Positions 9,793 to 21,695 of a stretch of 64,000 nucleotides of DNA are shown in pieces. The position numbers and the translations under genes are program-made. Below the pieces are notes generated by a model. The model was not told the DNA's origin. It ran no database searches and worked only from the letters and a program-made list of their open reading frames with translations. This DNA comes from Symbiodinium natans (Eukaryota; Sar; Dinophyceae; Suessiales; Symbiodiniaceae), in NCBI GenBank assembly GCA_905221605.1, contig CAJNDS010002368.1, positions 362,501-426,500 on the forward strand. Reading direction: 5' to 3'. The stretch's first letter is position 1; each line of letters begins with the position of its first letter.

Positions 9793-10806
9793 CGGGTTTA
9801 GGGTTTAGGGTTTAGGGTTTCGGGTTTAGGGTTTCGGGTTTAGGGTTTGGAGTTTAGGTTTGGGGTTTGGGGTTTAGGGTTTTGGGTTGGACCGTGAACC
9901 CAAAGAACAGCAAACCCCTTAATCCCTCCCCCGAATACTAAACCCCCGTGCTCCCAATTAATCAAATACTCCATTCCAGAAAATAGTGTGTGGGGAATAT
10001 TTGATATTGGAAAGGGGGGGGGGGGGTAGAGGGGTCGGTTGCTATTATAGGGAGAAGGTGGTTAAACCATTGGGGCGCTCGGGGTACTGGGAAGTAAGAC
10101 GCGGGGCCGCAGTCCCGTCCCGCGGTCGGAGAAAAGGCTTTCAGGGTTCATAGGGTTTAGGGTTCAGGGCTCATAGGGTTTATAGGGCTTACGAGGGTTT
10201 TTCACGGGCTTTGGGGATGGGGTGTATATGGCTTGTGGGGTCCCTAGGGTGACTACAAGGCTTAGAGGGTTCATAGGGCTCAGAAGTCCAGTAGGTGCCC
10301 GGCAAACCTTAATGGGAAAAGTGGGTGTAGGATTTAGGGTTTAGGGTTTACGGTTTAGGGTTTGGGGTTTAGGGGGTTGGGGGGTTTAGGGTTTCGGGTC
10401 ACCAAACCACCGAAACCCTTCCAAACCTGGACCAGCGCATTCAGTCGCGTCAGCGTCCTCCAGGCAAAGCAACCCCAAGACGCTGCTTTTGAAGCTTCAA
10501 ATTTCTACTTGGGTGGTTGTCAGAACTATGGGCCCTGTTTGGATCCATATTAGAATACGGCACCTAATATTTAGGGTACCCCAAAAGGGATCATACCTTT
10601 GACAACCAGCCACTTTGCAAGAAGCAGGGTCGATTTAAGAAACTGGCTTTAGGGTTTAGGACGCGCATGAATACCCTAAACCCCCCCCACCCTAGGCCCT
10701 AAGCCTCAAACCCTCAACCCGGTTTTAAACCAAACTCTTAAAAACCTCTAAACCTCTAAACCGCTAACCCGCTAAACCGCTAAACCCTAAACCCTAAAGC
10801 CCAAAA

Positions 10807-10898
10807 CGCAACCTTCGCCTCCATCCCTAAGGAGCACGCGGGTCACGCCGCCCTTGGTCTTGTTCTTGCTAGGGCCTCGGGCACGGCCAAGCGTTTGG
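10807..10898 (-). pseudogene. Exon-like fragment between telomeric arrays
   Basis: The minus strand gives an open frame LGRARGPSKNKTKGGVTRVL followed by LRDGGE, basic and protein-like, bounded by CCCTAAA-type sequence on the left and TTTAGGG on the right. No gene context. Only about 28 codons, so chance cannot be excluded. Confidence 0.35.
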
Positions 10899-11010
10899 GG
10901 TTCAGGGTTTAGGGGGTACTGGCAGTAGGACTAAGACTCAAACCTTTCACCCTGAAACCCTTAACCCCCCAAAACCCAAAACCCTAAAACCCCGAAACCT
11001 AAACCCTAAA

Positions 11011-11103
11011 AACCCCTAAAACCCCTAAAACCCCTAAAACCCCTAAAACCCCTAAAACCCCTAAAACCCCTAAAACCCCTAAAACCCTAAAACCCTAAAA
11101 CCC
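11011..11103 (-). repeat. Uniform CCCCTAAAA array
   Basis: About ten copies of a 9-base variant (TTTTAGGGG on the other strand), passing to CCCTAAAA units at the right end. Uniformity within the array contrasts with neighbouring arrays. Confidence 0.9.
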
Positions 11104-11863
11104 TGAATCTCTAAGGGCTTTGGGTTTCTATCCGTTTGGGGGCATTGCGGCTTCAGGGACAACAGGATGGACCCTTTGAATGGTTTAGGGTTTAGGGTTT
11201 AGGGTTAGGGTTTAGGGTTTAGGGTTTAGGGTTTAGGGTTTAGGGTTTAGGGTTTTGGGTTTAGGGTTTAGGGTTTAGGGTTTAGGGTTTAGGGCTATCT
11301 GTAGGGTTCAGGGATTTGGGGCTGGTACTAGGGTCTTACGGGGTGCAAGGATGAAGGGCCCCTTCTAGGGGTGCCTCCGCCCTCAGCCCTAAACAAACGT
11401 ATTTCGGGTACTTATAGCCCTACTCAGGGCTTAGGGTTTGGGGTTTAGGGTTTAGGGTTTCGGGTAACTGCCAATGAACCTCCTTAAAGTAGCGGCCCTA
11501 ACCCTCCTTTCGGGTGCCTATAGCCCTACTCAGAACTACCAATGAACCTCCTCCAAGTAGCCCTGAACCCTAAAAACCCAGAGCCCCAGAACCCCGAAAC
11601 CCCGAAAACCCAAAACCCCAAAACCCCAAACCCCCCAACCCCAAAACCCTAAAACCCTGCAACCATGAAACCCCAGAACCCTGAAGCCCTGAAACCCTGC
11701 AACCCTAGAACCCTACAACCCCTAAAACCCTGAAACCCTAAAACCGTAAAAGCCTACAGTCCTCCTAGTAGCCCTAAACCCAAAACCCAAAACCCAAAAC
11801 CCTAAACCCTTTGTGCCCCCGCGCCCAAGTCGCCCAGCTGGCTGCTCAGTCTGGCCTTGATCT

Positions 11864-12450
11864 GGGGTTTAGGGTTTAGGGTTTAGGGTTTAAGGTTTAG
11901 GGTTTAGGGTGCAGGGTTTAGGGTTTAGGGTTTAGGGTTTAGGGTTTAGGGTTTTAAGGTTTTGGGTTTAGGGTTTTAGGGTTTTAGGGTTTTAGGGTTT
12001 TAGGGTTTTAGGGTTTTAGGGTTTTAGGGTTTTAGGGTTTTAGGGTTTTAGGGTTTTAGGGTTTTAGGGTTTTAGGGTTTTAGGGTTTTAGGGTTTTAGG
12101 GTTTTATGGTTTTAGGGTTTTAGGGTTTTAGGGTTTTAGGGTTTTAGGGTTTTAGGGTTTTAGGGTTTTGGGGTTTTGGGGTTTTGGGGTTTTAGGGTTT
12201 TAGGGTGTGGTGTTGTAGGGTTTAGGGTTTTAGGGTTTTAGGGTTTTTGGTCTAGGGTTTAGGGATTTAGGGTTTTAGGGCTTTAGGGTTTTAGGGTTTT
12301 AGGGTTTTAGGGTTTTAGGATCTTAGGGTTTTAGGGATTTAGGGTTTTAGGGTTTTAGGGTTTTAGGGTTTCAGGGTTTCAGGGTTTTAGGGTTTTAGGG
12401 TTTAGGGGTTTAGGGCTTTAGGGCTTCAGGGCTTTAGGGTTGCGGGTTCC
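11864..12450 (+). repeat. Long TTTAGGG to TTTTAGGG array
   Basis: The largest single telomere-like tract of the window. It starts with 7-base TTTAGGG units, then from about 11,965 changes to the 8-base unit TTTTAGGG for more than 40 copies, with scattered TTTTGGGG, TTTCAGGG and CTTTAGGG variants toward the right end. Confidence 0.95.
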
Positions 12451-14665
12451 GGCTTAGGGCTTGCGGGACTGAATCTGGTCCTGGAGGAACCCCTGGTCCG
12501 AACCCTCTATTTGGGTTGAGGGTTTGGGGCTTTAAGGGTTTTAGGGTTTAGGGTTGAGGGTTGAGGGTTTGGGGTTTTAGTCTCAAGGCTTACGGGACTG
12601 AATTTCGACCCTTGAAAACCCATGGTCCTACCCCTCTGGGTGAGCTAGGGTTCATGGTTCAGGGCTTCGGGTTTAGGCAGACCAGCAGCAGCGCAAACCA
12701 CATCAACAGAGGCTTGGGATTTAAGAGGTGTGAAAGCTCTTGAAGTCTAAACACCCCAAGCCAACGAAGCCTCTCAATACTTAAGCCCTACGGGCAGACA
12801 CGAAGCAGGATTCGAAGCGCCCTGGAAAACAGCTACAATCAATTCTACGGGCAGTTCTCTACCTCTTTGGGGTCCTCTATGTAGTATGGCACTCTTAAAA
12901 GAAGGACCCCCTAAAAGGTGACCCTCATTTAAAGAACTACCCATACCCAGACGCCTGGCAGGATCCAAATAGTAGATCCCTTTAAGGTTTCCTTAGAATG
13001 ACCGAATGACCCAATAGTAGTATGGGGGGGTACTACTTTGGGGGTTCTACTTTTTTGGATGTCTGGGTATAGCTCTAGCCACCCGATTTCATCATGACAA
13101 AGCCAGGAGTTAAGCACAACGGAGGGATTGAACTTGTGTGGCACGGTGTCCACAGGCAATACGGCTAGCGCAGCGGGCCCGAATGGCGATAGTGCGACTC
13201 CTAAAGACCCTAAACCCTAAACCCTAAACCCTAAACCCTAAACCCTAGACCCTGGACCCTAAACCCTAAACCCTAAACCCTGAACCCTAAAGCCTACACC
13301 CTAAGTCGAAACAGAAGCACCAAAAGGATCACGATGCGAAGTTCGGGCTTCAGGCAAGGATTTAATGTCTGTGTGTGAGTGTGTGTGTGTGTGTGTGCGT
13401 CGGTCCTTTCATTCTTGGTTGCCCGTTTAAAATAGGGCTCCGAACCAGAACGCAACCCGAAAAGGGGCCATAACCTGTTGGTGTTTCATGTTTAGGTCTC
13501 ATGCAGTGCAGAGTGGCTCGCATCTGTCGGGTCCAATTCTGCTTCCACTTCTCGTTCTCCTCGCTCCTGATCGCCGCATGTCTTGAATAAACCCTAAACC
13601 CTAAACCCTAAACCCTAAACCCTCAACCCTAAACCCTAAACCCTAAACCCTAAACCCTCTTGAAAGGATCCAACAAGCCGGTCCCTCCAAGGGTTCCTAA
13701 GAATGACCCCAATAGCAGTAGAGGGCACTACTTGGGGGTTCTACGTTTTGGATCCATGGGTTCCAAAACCCTAAACCCTAAACCCTAAACCCTAAGATTG
13801 CATCTTTAGATAATTTCAAGGCCAGCCGAGCATTGTAATCCTCGTGGCATCTCCTAGAAAAGGATCTGGGGTCCAGAGCCCAATCGAATTGGAGCCTAAA
13901 CCCTAGACCCTAAACTCTGGACCCTAAAGCCTTTCGCACCTAAGCCCTAAAGCCTCAAGACCCTTAAAGAACTTGTTCGCGCCTGGCCAGAGACAGCAGT
14001 GCAGGATTCCCAAAGTCAGTGTGCTTTTTTTAGGGAGATCCCTTAAAGGGCTCAGGCCCTTGAAAGGAATTCTGCTATAGTTTGGGTGCATAAGCGGGGA
14101 CCCAAGATATTCGGAAGACCCAAGCGCCTGCGTAGAACTGCACTAAGCCCTAAACCCTAAACCGTAAACCATAAACCCTAAACCCTAAACCGACGAGGTA
14201 TCAGATCTCACAATCAAACCCCTAGCCTGAAGCACCAAGGGTTGAAGCCTAGGATTTAGGGTTCCCTAGGGTTTAGGGTTTAGGGTTGAGGGTTTAGGGT
14301 TTAGGGTCTAGGGTTTAGGGTGGTGCTACGCTCCCCCCCCCCCCTCCCTCCCGCCTGTCTCTCCCCCTCTCTCCCTGAAGTCTGAAGGACATGAGCAAAC
14401 AAAGCCTATCAGAAAATGAAACAACAAAACACACACACACACACACAGAGACATTTTGGTTTAGGGTTTAGGGTTTAGGGTTTAGGGTTTAGGGTTTCGG
14501 GTTTCGGGTTTAGGGACACACACTTTCAAAACAACACTTCAAACAATCACCGAGCAGCAAAACACAATTGACGCCGAACCCTAACTCCCGCACCCTAAAC
14601 AGCCCGCAAATGTAAGAAAACCTAAACCTAACCCGAAACCCTGAACCCTAAATCTTTCACGCCAA

Positions 14666-14668
14666 GCC

Positions 14669-14756
<88 letters not shown>

Positions 14757-14762
14757 ACCCTA
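14666..14762 (-). repeat. Uniform CCCTCAA array
   Basis: About 14 copies of CCCTCAA (TTGAGGG on the other strand). It is followed directly by ordinary CCCTAAA units to about 14,845. A shorter array of the same variant is at about 50,357-50,397. Confidence 0.9.
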
Positions 14763-14845
14763 CACCCTAAACCCTAAACCCTAAACCCTGAACCCTAGAC
14801 CCTAAACCATAAACCCTAAACCCCAAACCCTAAACCAAAACCCTT

Positions 14846-14930
14846 CAAAAGCCTACTGCATGGCCTGGCCGACCTGGACTCGACATCCGCATCCTCCGAT
14901 GCCCAGAGTGGAACCCTCTGTTAGAGACAT
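14846..14930 (+). pseudogene. Exon-like fragment
   Basis: An open plus-strand frame reads FKSLLHGLADLDSTSASSDA, then QSGTLC before a TAG. It is bordered by CCCTAAA DNA on the left and TTTAGGG DNA on the right. It appears protein-like but has no gene context; chance remains possible. Confidence 0.3.
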
Positions 14931-16147
14931 TCTCGAATTATTGGAGGGGTAAGGGTTTAGGGTTTAGGGTCTAGGGTCTAGGGTTTAGGGTTTAGGGTTT
15001 TGGAGTTTTTTGAGTTTAGGGCTTAGGGGTTTAGGGGTTTAGGGGTGTAGGGGTTTAGGGGTTTAGGGGTTTAGGGGTTTAGGGGTTTAGGGGTTTAGGG
15101 TTTTGGGGTTTTAGGAGTTTAGGGCTTAGGGTTTAGGGGTTTAGGGGTAAGGGTTTATGGTTTAGGGTTTGTAGGAGACGTTCTTGCAATGGGGTTATAG
15201 GGTTTTGAGGGGTTTAGGGTTTAGGGCTATTGGGTTTTAGGAGTTTAGGGTTTAGGATTATTCTTGAATTACAGAGTTTTAGGGTTTCAGGAGTTTCGGG
15301 TTGATTGGAGTGTGTGGCACATTCGAACATTTGGCAGCATGGCTTCGTGTTGGTCGTTTCGAAGCCCTAAGCCCTAAACCCTAGACCCTAGACCCTAAAC
15401 CCTAAACCCAAACCCTAACTCCTAGACTCTACACCCTAAACCCTAAACCCCGTTGTGTTGAAGGGAAAATCAACACATTCCAGTGGCCTGCCTGGAATAA
15501 AAGTGCGAATCAACAACAACTTATAGGGTCTTTAAGGGAACCTCCACCCTCCACCACCCCTACCCCCACCCCCCCCCACCCCCCCTCCCCCCGCCCCCCA
15601 CCCACCCCGCAAAGAAGTAAAAATGTAATCAGAAGTAACAAATGCAAAACCTTCAAATTTAGGGTCTAAAGCCTTGCTTGGTCAAGCCGGGTTTGTCGAC
15701 TGTATGCATATGTGCATGTATATACATCTTTCTTAGATGTAAATAGGTTGATATGATGTGTATATCTACATATATATTTATATTTTTATATTTATGCGCG
15801 TGAATCTGAACTTGCGTGTTATCTATACTTGCGCTTCTACAATAGGGGGCTCTCAAGAACTTCATGCCTCCTCACCTTCTGTACCTAAGGAAGCCGACAA
15901 CGGGTGCCGTAGCAATCCCTAAACCCTAAACCGTGAACCCTAAACCCTGAACCCTGAACCCTGAACCCTAAACCCTAAACCCTAAACCCTAAACCCTAAA
16001 CCCTAAACCCTAAACCCTAAACCCTAAACCCTAAACCCTAAACCCTAAACCGCAACAAAAACACAGCGCAGGGTGGGGCTCTCCAGGCGGGGTTCAGGGC
16101 CAGAGCACCTGGAGTTTGGTAGGGTTTGAAATTTGAGGGTTGAGGGT

Positions 16148-16260
16148 TTAGGGGGTTTAGGGGGTTTAGGGGGTTTAGGGGGTTTAGGGGGTTTAGGGGG
16201 TTTAGGGGGTTTAGGGGGTTTAGGGGGTTTAGGGGGTTTAGGGGGTTTAGGGGGTTTAGG
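16148..16260 (+). repeat. Uniform TTTAGGGGG array
   Basis: About 12 near-perfect copies of the 9-base unit TTTAGGGGG, framed by TTGAGGG sequence on both sides. Because the unit is a multiple of three, all frames are open and give PKP or GGL repeats; these are not genes. Confidence 0.95.
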
Positions 16261-16699
16261 GTTGAGGGTGCCAAACAAGACATCCTCATCTTTGGACCCT
16301 CAACGACCTAAACTTAAACCTTAGCCCCTGGTCCCTAAACTCTGTCGCCATCGAACCTTCACACCTGGTGTTCCTTTATGGTCCCTCTGTAGCTATACTA
16401 CAGTAACCCCTAAAACCCTATTGTAGTTATTGAGGCCCCTCTACTAGTCCACCTAAGCCCAAAAAAGGAAAATTCGCATACAACATGTCCCAGGACTTGC
16501 CGAGAGGATGTGCGATGCTCTTCAAAGAACTGTCTGCTGGGCTTCGAGGTTGTTTGGGTTTAGGATCTAGGGTTTAGGGTGTGTTGGCCTACTTCCGTAC
16601 CACACAGCCGCAGAAGGCTTTAAGACATATTCGATTGTCACTTGCCGCTATTTCAGGAAGCTGACAGATTCTGCGTGAACAAAGATGTGTTCATCCCAG

Positions 16700-16865
16700 A
16701 CTTGGAGGTTCACGGGTAGTTATAGGTAGAGTTATAGGTGCCCTGAATAAGTGTAAGAGTATATGCGTATATTAGAATAGTCGGTGCCCTAAAAAAAGGT
16801 TCTAGCCAGTTATGCTCTTAGCTACCTTACTTATCACCCCACTTCTAACTACCCATGAACCAAGC
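16700..16865. mobile_element. Foldback element FB1, complete
   Basis: Left arm CTTGGAGGTTCACGGGTAGT pairs with right arm ACTTCTAACTACCCATGAAC. At about 165 bp it is longer than most copies, with an AT-rich centre. Ends are clear; a target-site duplication is not. Confidence 0.7.
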
Positions 16866-17130
16866 AACTGTGTGTGGGATTTAAGGCATCGGCTCCACTT
16901 CTTTTGCTCGTAAGCACATTGAATACCACCAAAGGCTGCAAGCAACTGAAGCACATGGAAAAACCGTTGTGCTGGTTCAACACACCTGTCATCACGACTC
17001 ACCGCTCAAACATGCCCTAAACCCCGTAACCCCTAACCCCTCGCCCCTAAACCAAACCGTCATCCTACACCCCCGAACTCTGCAGCATACACCCAAAAAC
17101 TAAGAGACCCGACTCTCCAGTCAGAACCCT

Positions 17131-17210
17131 GCTTGAAGGTTCACGGGTATCTATAACTGTAGGGTCAGAAGTACACGTACACACCCACTACAACTCTACT
17201 TCTTCTTGTC
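17131..17210. mobile_element. FB1 left-end fragment
   Basis: GCTTGAAGGTTCACGGGTAT is followed by diverged interior sequence. No right arm is found before the next island, so this is a truncated copy. Confidence 0.5.
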
Positions 17211-18189
17211 TCCTCTCCAGACTACACGCTAATCCCCAATGCAGAAGGTCTATCGGTAGTCCTAAGCCCTAAACCCCAAACCCTAACCCCTAAACCCTAA
17301 ACCCCTAAACCCAAAACCCTAAACCCCAGACCCTACACCCCAAACCCCAAACCCCTAAATCCTACTTCTTTTAAAGCCATTCTGAGGGCACAAACTCGCA
17401 AAGCGACAAATAGCTCACAACTCCACAGCCCTGAAACCCCTGAGTCATGACTAGGGTTTAGGGTTTAGGGTTTAGGGTTCAGGGTTTAGGGTTCAGGGTT
17501 TAGGGTTTAGGGGTTTAGGGGTTTGGGGGATTAGGGTGTAAGAGTTTGGGGTTTAGGGGTTTAGGGTTCAGGGTTTAGCGCAACCCTACACCCCCACCCC
17601 CCCCCCCCCCCCCACCCCCACCCCCGCCACCCCCCCGCCCCCCCCCCAGCCCGCTCGCAAATTTGAACATGCTGCCTGCATTCCCTTTCAGAATTTAACG
17701 CTAGAGGGGGACTGCTTAACATTTGGGGAAGGATGCATGAACCCTAAACCCCAAACTTGAAAGGGAAAGGGGAAAAAGGGGGCTTCGCTTGTGAGTCGGG
17801 GCTTCAAAGCTTTGGAGGTTTAGGATTCAGGGTCTGGGGTTCCCAGGGTTTAGGGTTTAGGGTTTAGGGTTTAAGGTTTTGCGGAGGCTGGTGAGGATGG
17901 AGGCTTCACAAACTCAACTCAAAAGACACCCGACACACGAGTCACGACGACACGAATGCGAGGGTTTGGTTTCGTCTTGTCCGAACCCTTGAGGGGGTTC
18001 TGGGGCTTTGTAGCAGATTAGACTTGGTGCGCCCTCAGCGTCTTTACAGCTGAAGCAAGAGGGCTCCCTTTCAAAGAAGGCATAAGGGCACCATAAAAAG
18101 AGCCCATGAAACTACCCTTAAACCCTAAACCCTAAACCCTAAACCTCGCAGCTGTGTGGACCCCACGGCTTCGATGAAAGTTTCGTGCC

Positions 18190-18710
18190 AGGTCATAATG
18201 CAAAAAAAACCGTAGCATGGTATAACAGCGTAAAAAACATGAGAACATAAATTATGTAAACAATTTGATACTGCAATAGCATGCGAATATGAAAGGACAA
18301 CCAAAATCTACTTGATGGCGTGAGACACAATACTGTAATAACATGGATAAACTGCTTCAATAAAAATAAAAATGCTATAGTGATGTAAAGATATAATGAT
18401 TGATATATTGATAGATGACTGCAATACAATATACAATATTACCATGATACAGTCATAAAACAAGAGAGTAATACCCTAATACAATATGTAAAATATGATA
18501 GTATCTTAATCACATAAACATACAACCATGCTATTTTAACATGTTAACATAATACCATAATTGCATAGCGATATACTAACAGAATATTGCAGCATTCTAA
18601 CACGATAATCAGAAAACCGAAATATACAAAATGCCATCATATCACACGAGATAGTATAAACAAACATAGTACAAAACATAGAAAAGAGGCACCGTGCAAC
18701 AATACTGGGT
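18190..18710. other. AT-rich pocket
   Basis: About 520 bases rich in A/T with degenerate repetition of ATA/ACAT motifs (CATGATA, TAACATA, AATAC), in contrast to the GC-rich neighbours. Open frames on the minus strand are hydrophobic and repetitive (ISLCNYGIMLT-like) and look like by-products of composition. Possibly a decayed microsatellite or an old AT-rich insertion. Confidence 0.5.
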
Positions 18711-18988
18711 GAAAGGTTTGCTTCTTTTCGTGGGGACGCTACCAAGACAGGCAGGAGGCGAGAGCTGCGAGCGGGCAGAGGGAATTCGCTGTGTAGAACA
18801 GCTGCGGACAGAAGCACCAACACCTAGCTGAAATCCTAAACCCTACACCCTCACCTTAAACCCTAAACTCCACACCCTACACCCTAAACCATCGCGATGC
18901 CAGGTTTGGAAAGTTCGAACAGGTCAGGAGATCTGCTGACACTGTGCCGCAGGAGTTGGCTGACATGCAACCAATCGGAGCCGTCAGG

Positions 18989-19099
18989 CTTGGTAGCCCA
19001 GTAATGCTACTACAATAAGAGCACCCTTTTTTGGGATTGGTCACTTGATAGGGGAACCTTGAACCCAAAGAGGGAAAGGGGTACCTCTGGGCTACCAAG
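18989..19099. mobile_element. Small inverted-repeat element
   Basis: CTTGGTAGCCCAG (18,989-19,001) is repeated exactly in inverted orientation as CTGGGCTACCAAG (19,087-19,099), enclosing about 85 bases. It is MITE-like in layout, but only one copy was noticed. Confidence 0.5.
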
Positions 19100-19283
19100 T
19101 AGGGTTCCGGTTTAGCTGTAAATACGGTGCCCCTGAGCTCAAAGGTAGAGCGCATGAAAGTCACCAAAATGAATGAAATTTCCCCGGGTATGTGCGCAAG
19201 TGTCGGCGGAGTGCTTGGGTGGTTCAGGTTTTCGCAGTCTGGGGGGAAGCCGCTCATGCCAGATCACATGAGCCAGGTGTGTT

Positions 19284-19376
19284 AGGGTCTAGGGTCTAGG
19301 GTCTCGGGTCTCGGGTCTCGGGTCTCGGGTCTCGGGTCTCGGGTCTAGGGTCTAGGGTTTAGGGTTTAGGGTTTGG
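19284..19376 (+). repeat. TCTAGGG/TCTCGGG array
   Basis: Seven-base units with T-to-C changes: three TCTAGGG, then about six TCTCGGG, then back to TCTAGGG and TTTAGGG. The blockwise order of variants is visible in the sequence. Confidence 0.9.
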
Positions 19377-19389
19377 GGGGTGCGGGCGC

Positions 19390-19513
19390 TGCTTGAAGGT
19401 TCATGGGTAGTTACATGTTGGGCTAGAGGCAGCCTAAATACGGTTAGAAGCAGCTGTAAGTATAGATACCCCACTTATAACCACGCTCATATCTACCCAT
19501 GAACCTCCAACTG
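19390..19513. mobile_element. Foldback element FB1, complete
   Basis: GCTTGAAGGTTCATGGGTAG at the left matches, inverted, TATCTACCCATGAACCTCCA at the right. Length is about 124 bp. It lies just right of the TCTCGGG array. Confidence 0.8.
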
Positions 19514-20227
19514 AGGTGCTAGGGTTCACCCTAAACCCTAAACCCTAAAAGCTAAAGAGCATAGTTGGGTATCTAAGGGTACCTAACCATTGCAAACACA
19601 CAAAGTTCGGCAGTTTCAGATGAGCTTCGGAGCTGTGGTGGTTTAGGCCTTACGCCCTAAACCCTAAGCCCTAAACCCTAAACCCTAAACCCTAAACCCC
19701 AAACCCCAAACCCCAAACCGCAAACCAATCTGGCACAACTCCTTTGGCATGACATGAATCAAAGCCTTGCGCCTTGGACTTCAAGGGACACGAGGAGGGA
19801 CCCCTGGAAGGGACCCGTCATCCTCTTACCCTACGAAGAGGGTCTAGGGTTTAGGGTTCAGGGTTCAGGGTTTAGGGTACTGTGAAACCCTAAATCTTAC
19901 GAACCACAACATATACCTGATATTCACAATCCAGTAAGACTCCCCCCCCAACAAAAAAACCTGAACTAACCGTAGGCTCTTTACTCTGCGTATACAAGTT
20001 GCACCCAAGATCATAGGACTAAAGGGGGGAACCCGTATAAGGGACCTTCGGGGTGATGTAGAGTTTAGGGTTCAAACGGGTTTAGGGTTCAGTAAAACCC
20101 TAAACCCTAAACTTTAGACCCATGACACAGTCCGGGGGTCCCGGAAAAAGGTCCCTCCTAGGAAAGGCTAAGTTCTATCTGCAAGACCATACGTCCAAGG
20201 AACATGGACCCAAGTCTCCAAGGTTCG

Positions 20228-20330
20228 GTTTAGGGTTTAGGGTTTAGGGTTTAGGGTTTAGGGTTTAGGGTTTAGGGTTTAGGGTTTAGGGTTTAGGGTT
20301 TAGGGTTTAGGGTTTAGGGTTTAGGGTTTG
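20228..20330 (+). repeat. Pure TTTAGGG array
   Basis: About 14 perfect consecutive TTTAGGG units, indistinguishable from true telomeric DNA. Confidence 0.95.
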
Positions 20331-20579
20331 CTGTGATAGGGCGTAGGTGCTGTGAAGGTTAGGTTTCGGAACCAGCTCGAAAGCTTCGTGAGGTGCGAAG
20401 AGCAGCTTTGGCCCGATTGTGGAGGGCCATCTAACACGCCGTCCGAGGCGGCAAAGCCACCCAAACCTATTCCTTTTAGGGTTTAGGCCTAAACTCAAGG
20501 CAACAGTTCATTTTTAAAAAACTTATTCAGTTTCATGATGTTCGGGTGTGGGTCGGAGACAAAGGGCTTAGGGTCAGGG

Positions 20580-20790
20580 TCACCAGGGGCCAGGCCAGGA
20601 GGGGTTGAAGGGGCAAGAGGGCGCAGGGGGGGGCAGAAGGTGGGGGCCCAGGGTTAAGGGGGGTCAGGAGGCCAGGGGGCCAGAGGGGCCGGGGGGGGGG
20701 GGGGGGGGGGGGGGGGCCAGGGTGGCCAGGCGGGCGAGGGGGGCCAGGGGGCCAGGCGGGCCAGGCAGGAAAAGGAGGAACCAAAACACA
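20580..20790. repeat. GGCCAGG-rich minisatellite with poly-G
   Basis: Degenerate repeats of GGGGCCAGG/GGCCAGGCGGG surround a G run at 20,691-20,716. The Pro/Gly-rich frames on both strands result from this composition. Confidence 0.8.
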
Positions 20791-21539
20791 AAAATCGAGC
20801 ACCCGCCCTGCCTGGCCTGGCCTGAGGCCCCCTGGTCCCTGGACATGCTGCGGTGAGGGGTCCGGGTTTTCCTGGCCTGGGGGCCTTGGGGTACCTCCCC
20901 CGAAATGCCAGCGCTATTGGGGTTTAGGGTATTTACCTTATTAGGGGACCAGTACTGGTCCCCAAAGAACCTGCTCCGGTACCGGGCCCATCGTGGGTGC
21001 TACCGACCTCCTGGCTGCAGGAGGCGGGCAAGCGACCTGGGTCGACTTTCGCCATAGAGGTCGAAGGGCTTATGCGCCGCCCCCCTTCTGTAGGGGGGCG
21101 GCCTAGGCCCTGAGTTTAGGGTTTAGGGTTTAGGATTTAGGGTTTGGGGTTTAGGGTTTAGGGTTGAGGGCTTCGAGTTCAGGGCTTCGAGTTCAGGGCT
21201 TCGGGTCTCGGGCTTAGGGTTTCCTACTAGTTGCTTACAACCCCCAAAAATCTTCCTTGTAAGGGCAACATCGGGATTTTTGCTACTATTTTTGGCAAGT
21301 TCTTAAGCAAGTAGTAGCTACGGGATGGTTTTGCATTTCCTCAGTCTGGGCGACTGGAGACTGGGGCCCGGATATTTAGAAACATATGCCGCCAGCGGAT
21401 GTCGGCGTGCGAGGAGATCGGGAAAGGGGACCCTAAACCCTAAACCCTAAACCCTAAACCAGATATTATCCGGAATGCGCCAGTCCCGCTAGCACTCTTG
21501 GCCGTGCAAGATTGCGGGTGTGTAGGGTTTAGGGTTTAG

Positions 21540-21695
21540 GGTTTATAGGGCGTAGGGTTTATAGGGTTCAAAAGGGTTTATAGGGTTTATAGGGTTTATA
21601 GGGTTTATAGGGTTTATAGGGTCTATAGGGTCTATAGGGTTTATAGGGTTTATAGGGGTATAGGGTTTATAGGGTTTATAGGGTTATAGGGTTTA
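21540..21695 (+). repeat. TTTATAGGG array
   Basis: About 15 copies of the 9-base unit TTTATAGGG with occasional TCTATAGGG. This is the same variant seen interleaved with TTTAGGG at 237-334. Confidence 0.9.

Larger units (their letters stand above)
9166..13300. repeat. Telomere-repeat region, part 1
   Basis: Arrays of CCCTAAA type (9174-9205, 9534-9715, 10670-10800, 10930-11110, 11560-11815, 13205-13303) alternate with TTTAGGG type (9793-9892, 10330-10400, 11183-11297, 11864-12450). Islands of about 60-200 bp between them include exon-like scraps at 9719-9792 and 10807-10898, a solo FB1 end at 9260-9305 and a G13 run near 10,013-10,026. No gene seen. Confidence 0.85.
13301..18180. repeat. Telomere-repeat region, part 2
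   Basis: Both-orientation arrays at 13,588-13,660, 13,769-13,794, 14,246-14,325, 14,457-14,513, 14,666-14,845, 14,950-15,175, 15,365-15,450, 15,916-16,053, 16,148-16,260, 17,455-17,580 and 17,845-17,876. Islands hold (GT)n at 13,373-13,397, (CA)n at 14,431-14,447, C-rich tracts at 15,540-15,610 and 17,582-17,655, FB1 copies and an AT-rich segment (15,610-15,850). No gene seen. Confidence 0.85.

Noticed and set aside
16038-16324. Open frames encoding PKP or GGL repeats
   Set aside because: The underlying TTTAGGGGG unit is nine bases, so every frame is open; no start, stop or composition evidence for a gene.
18193-18823. Hydrophobic open frames on the minus strand
   Set aside because: Composition of the AT-rich pocket explains them; no family resemblance or start context.
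20533-20856. Pro-rich and Gly-rich open frames
   Set aside because: Produced by the GGCCAGG minisatellite and a G26 run.
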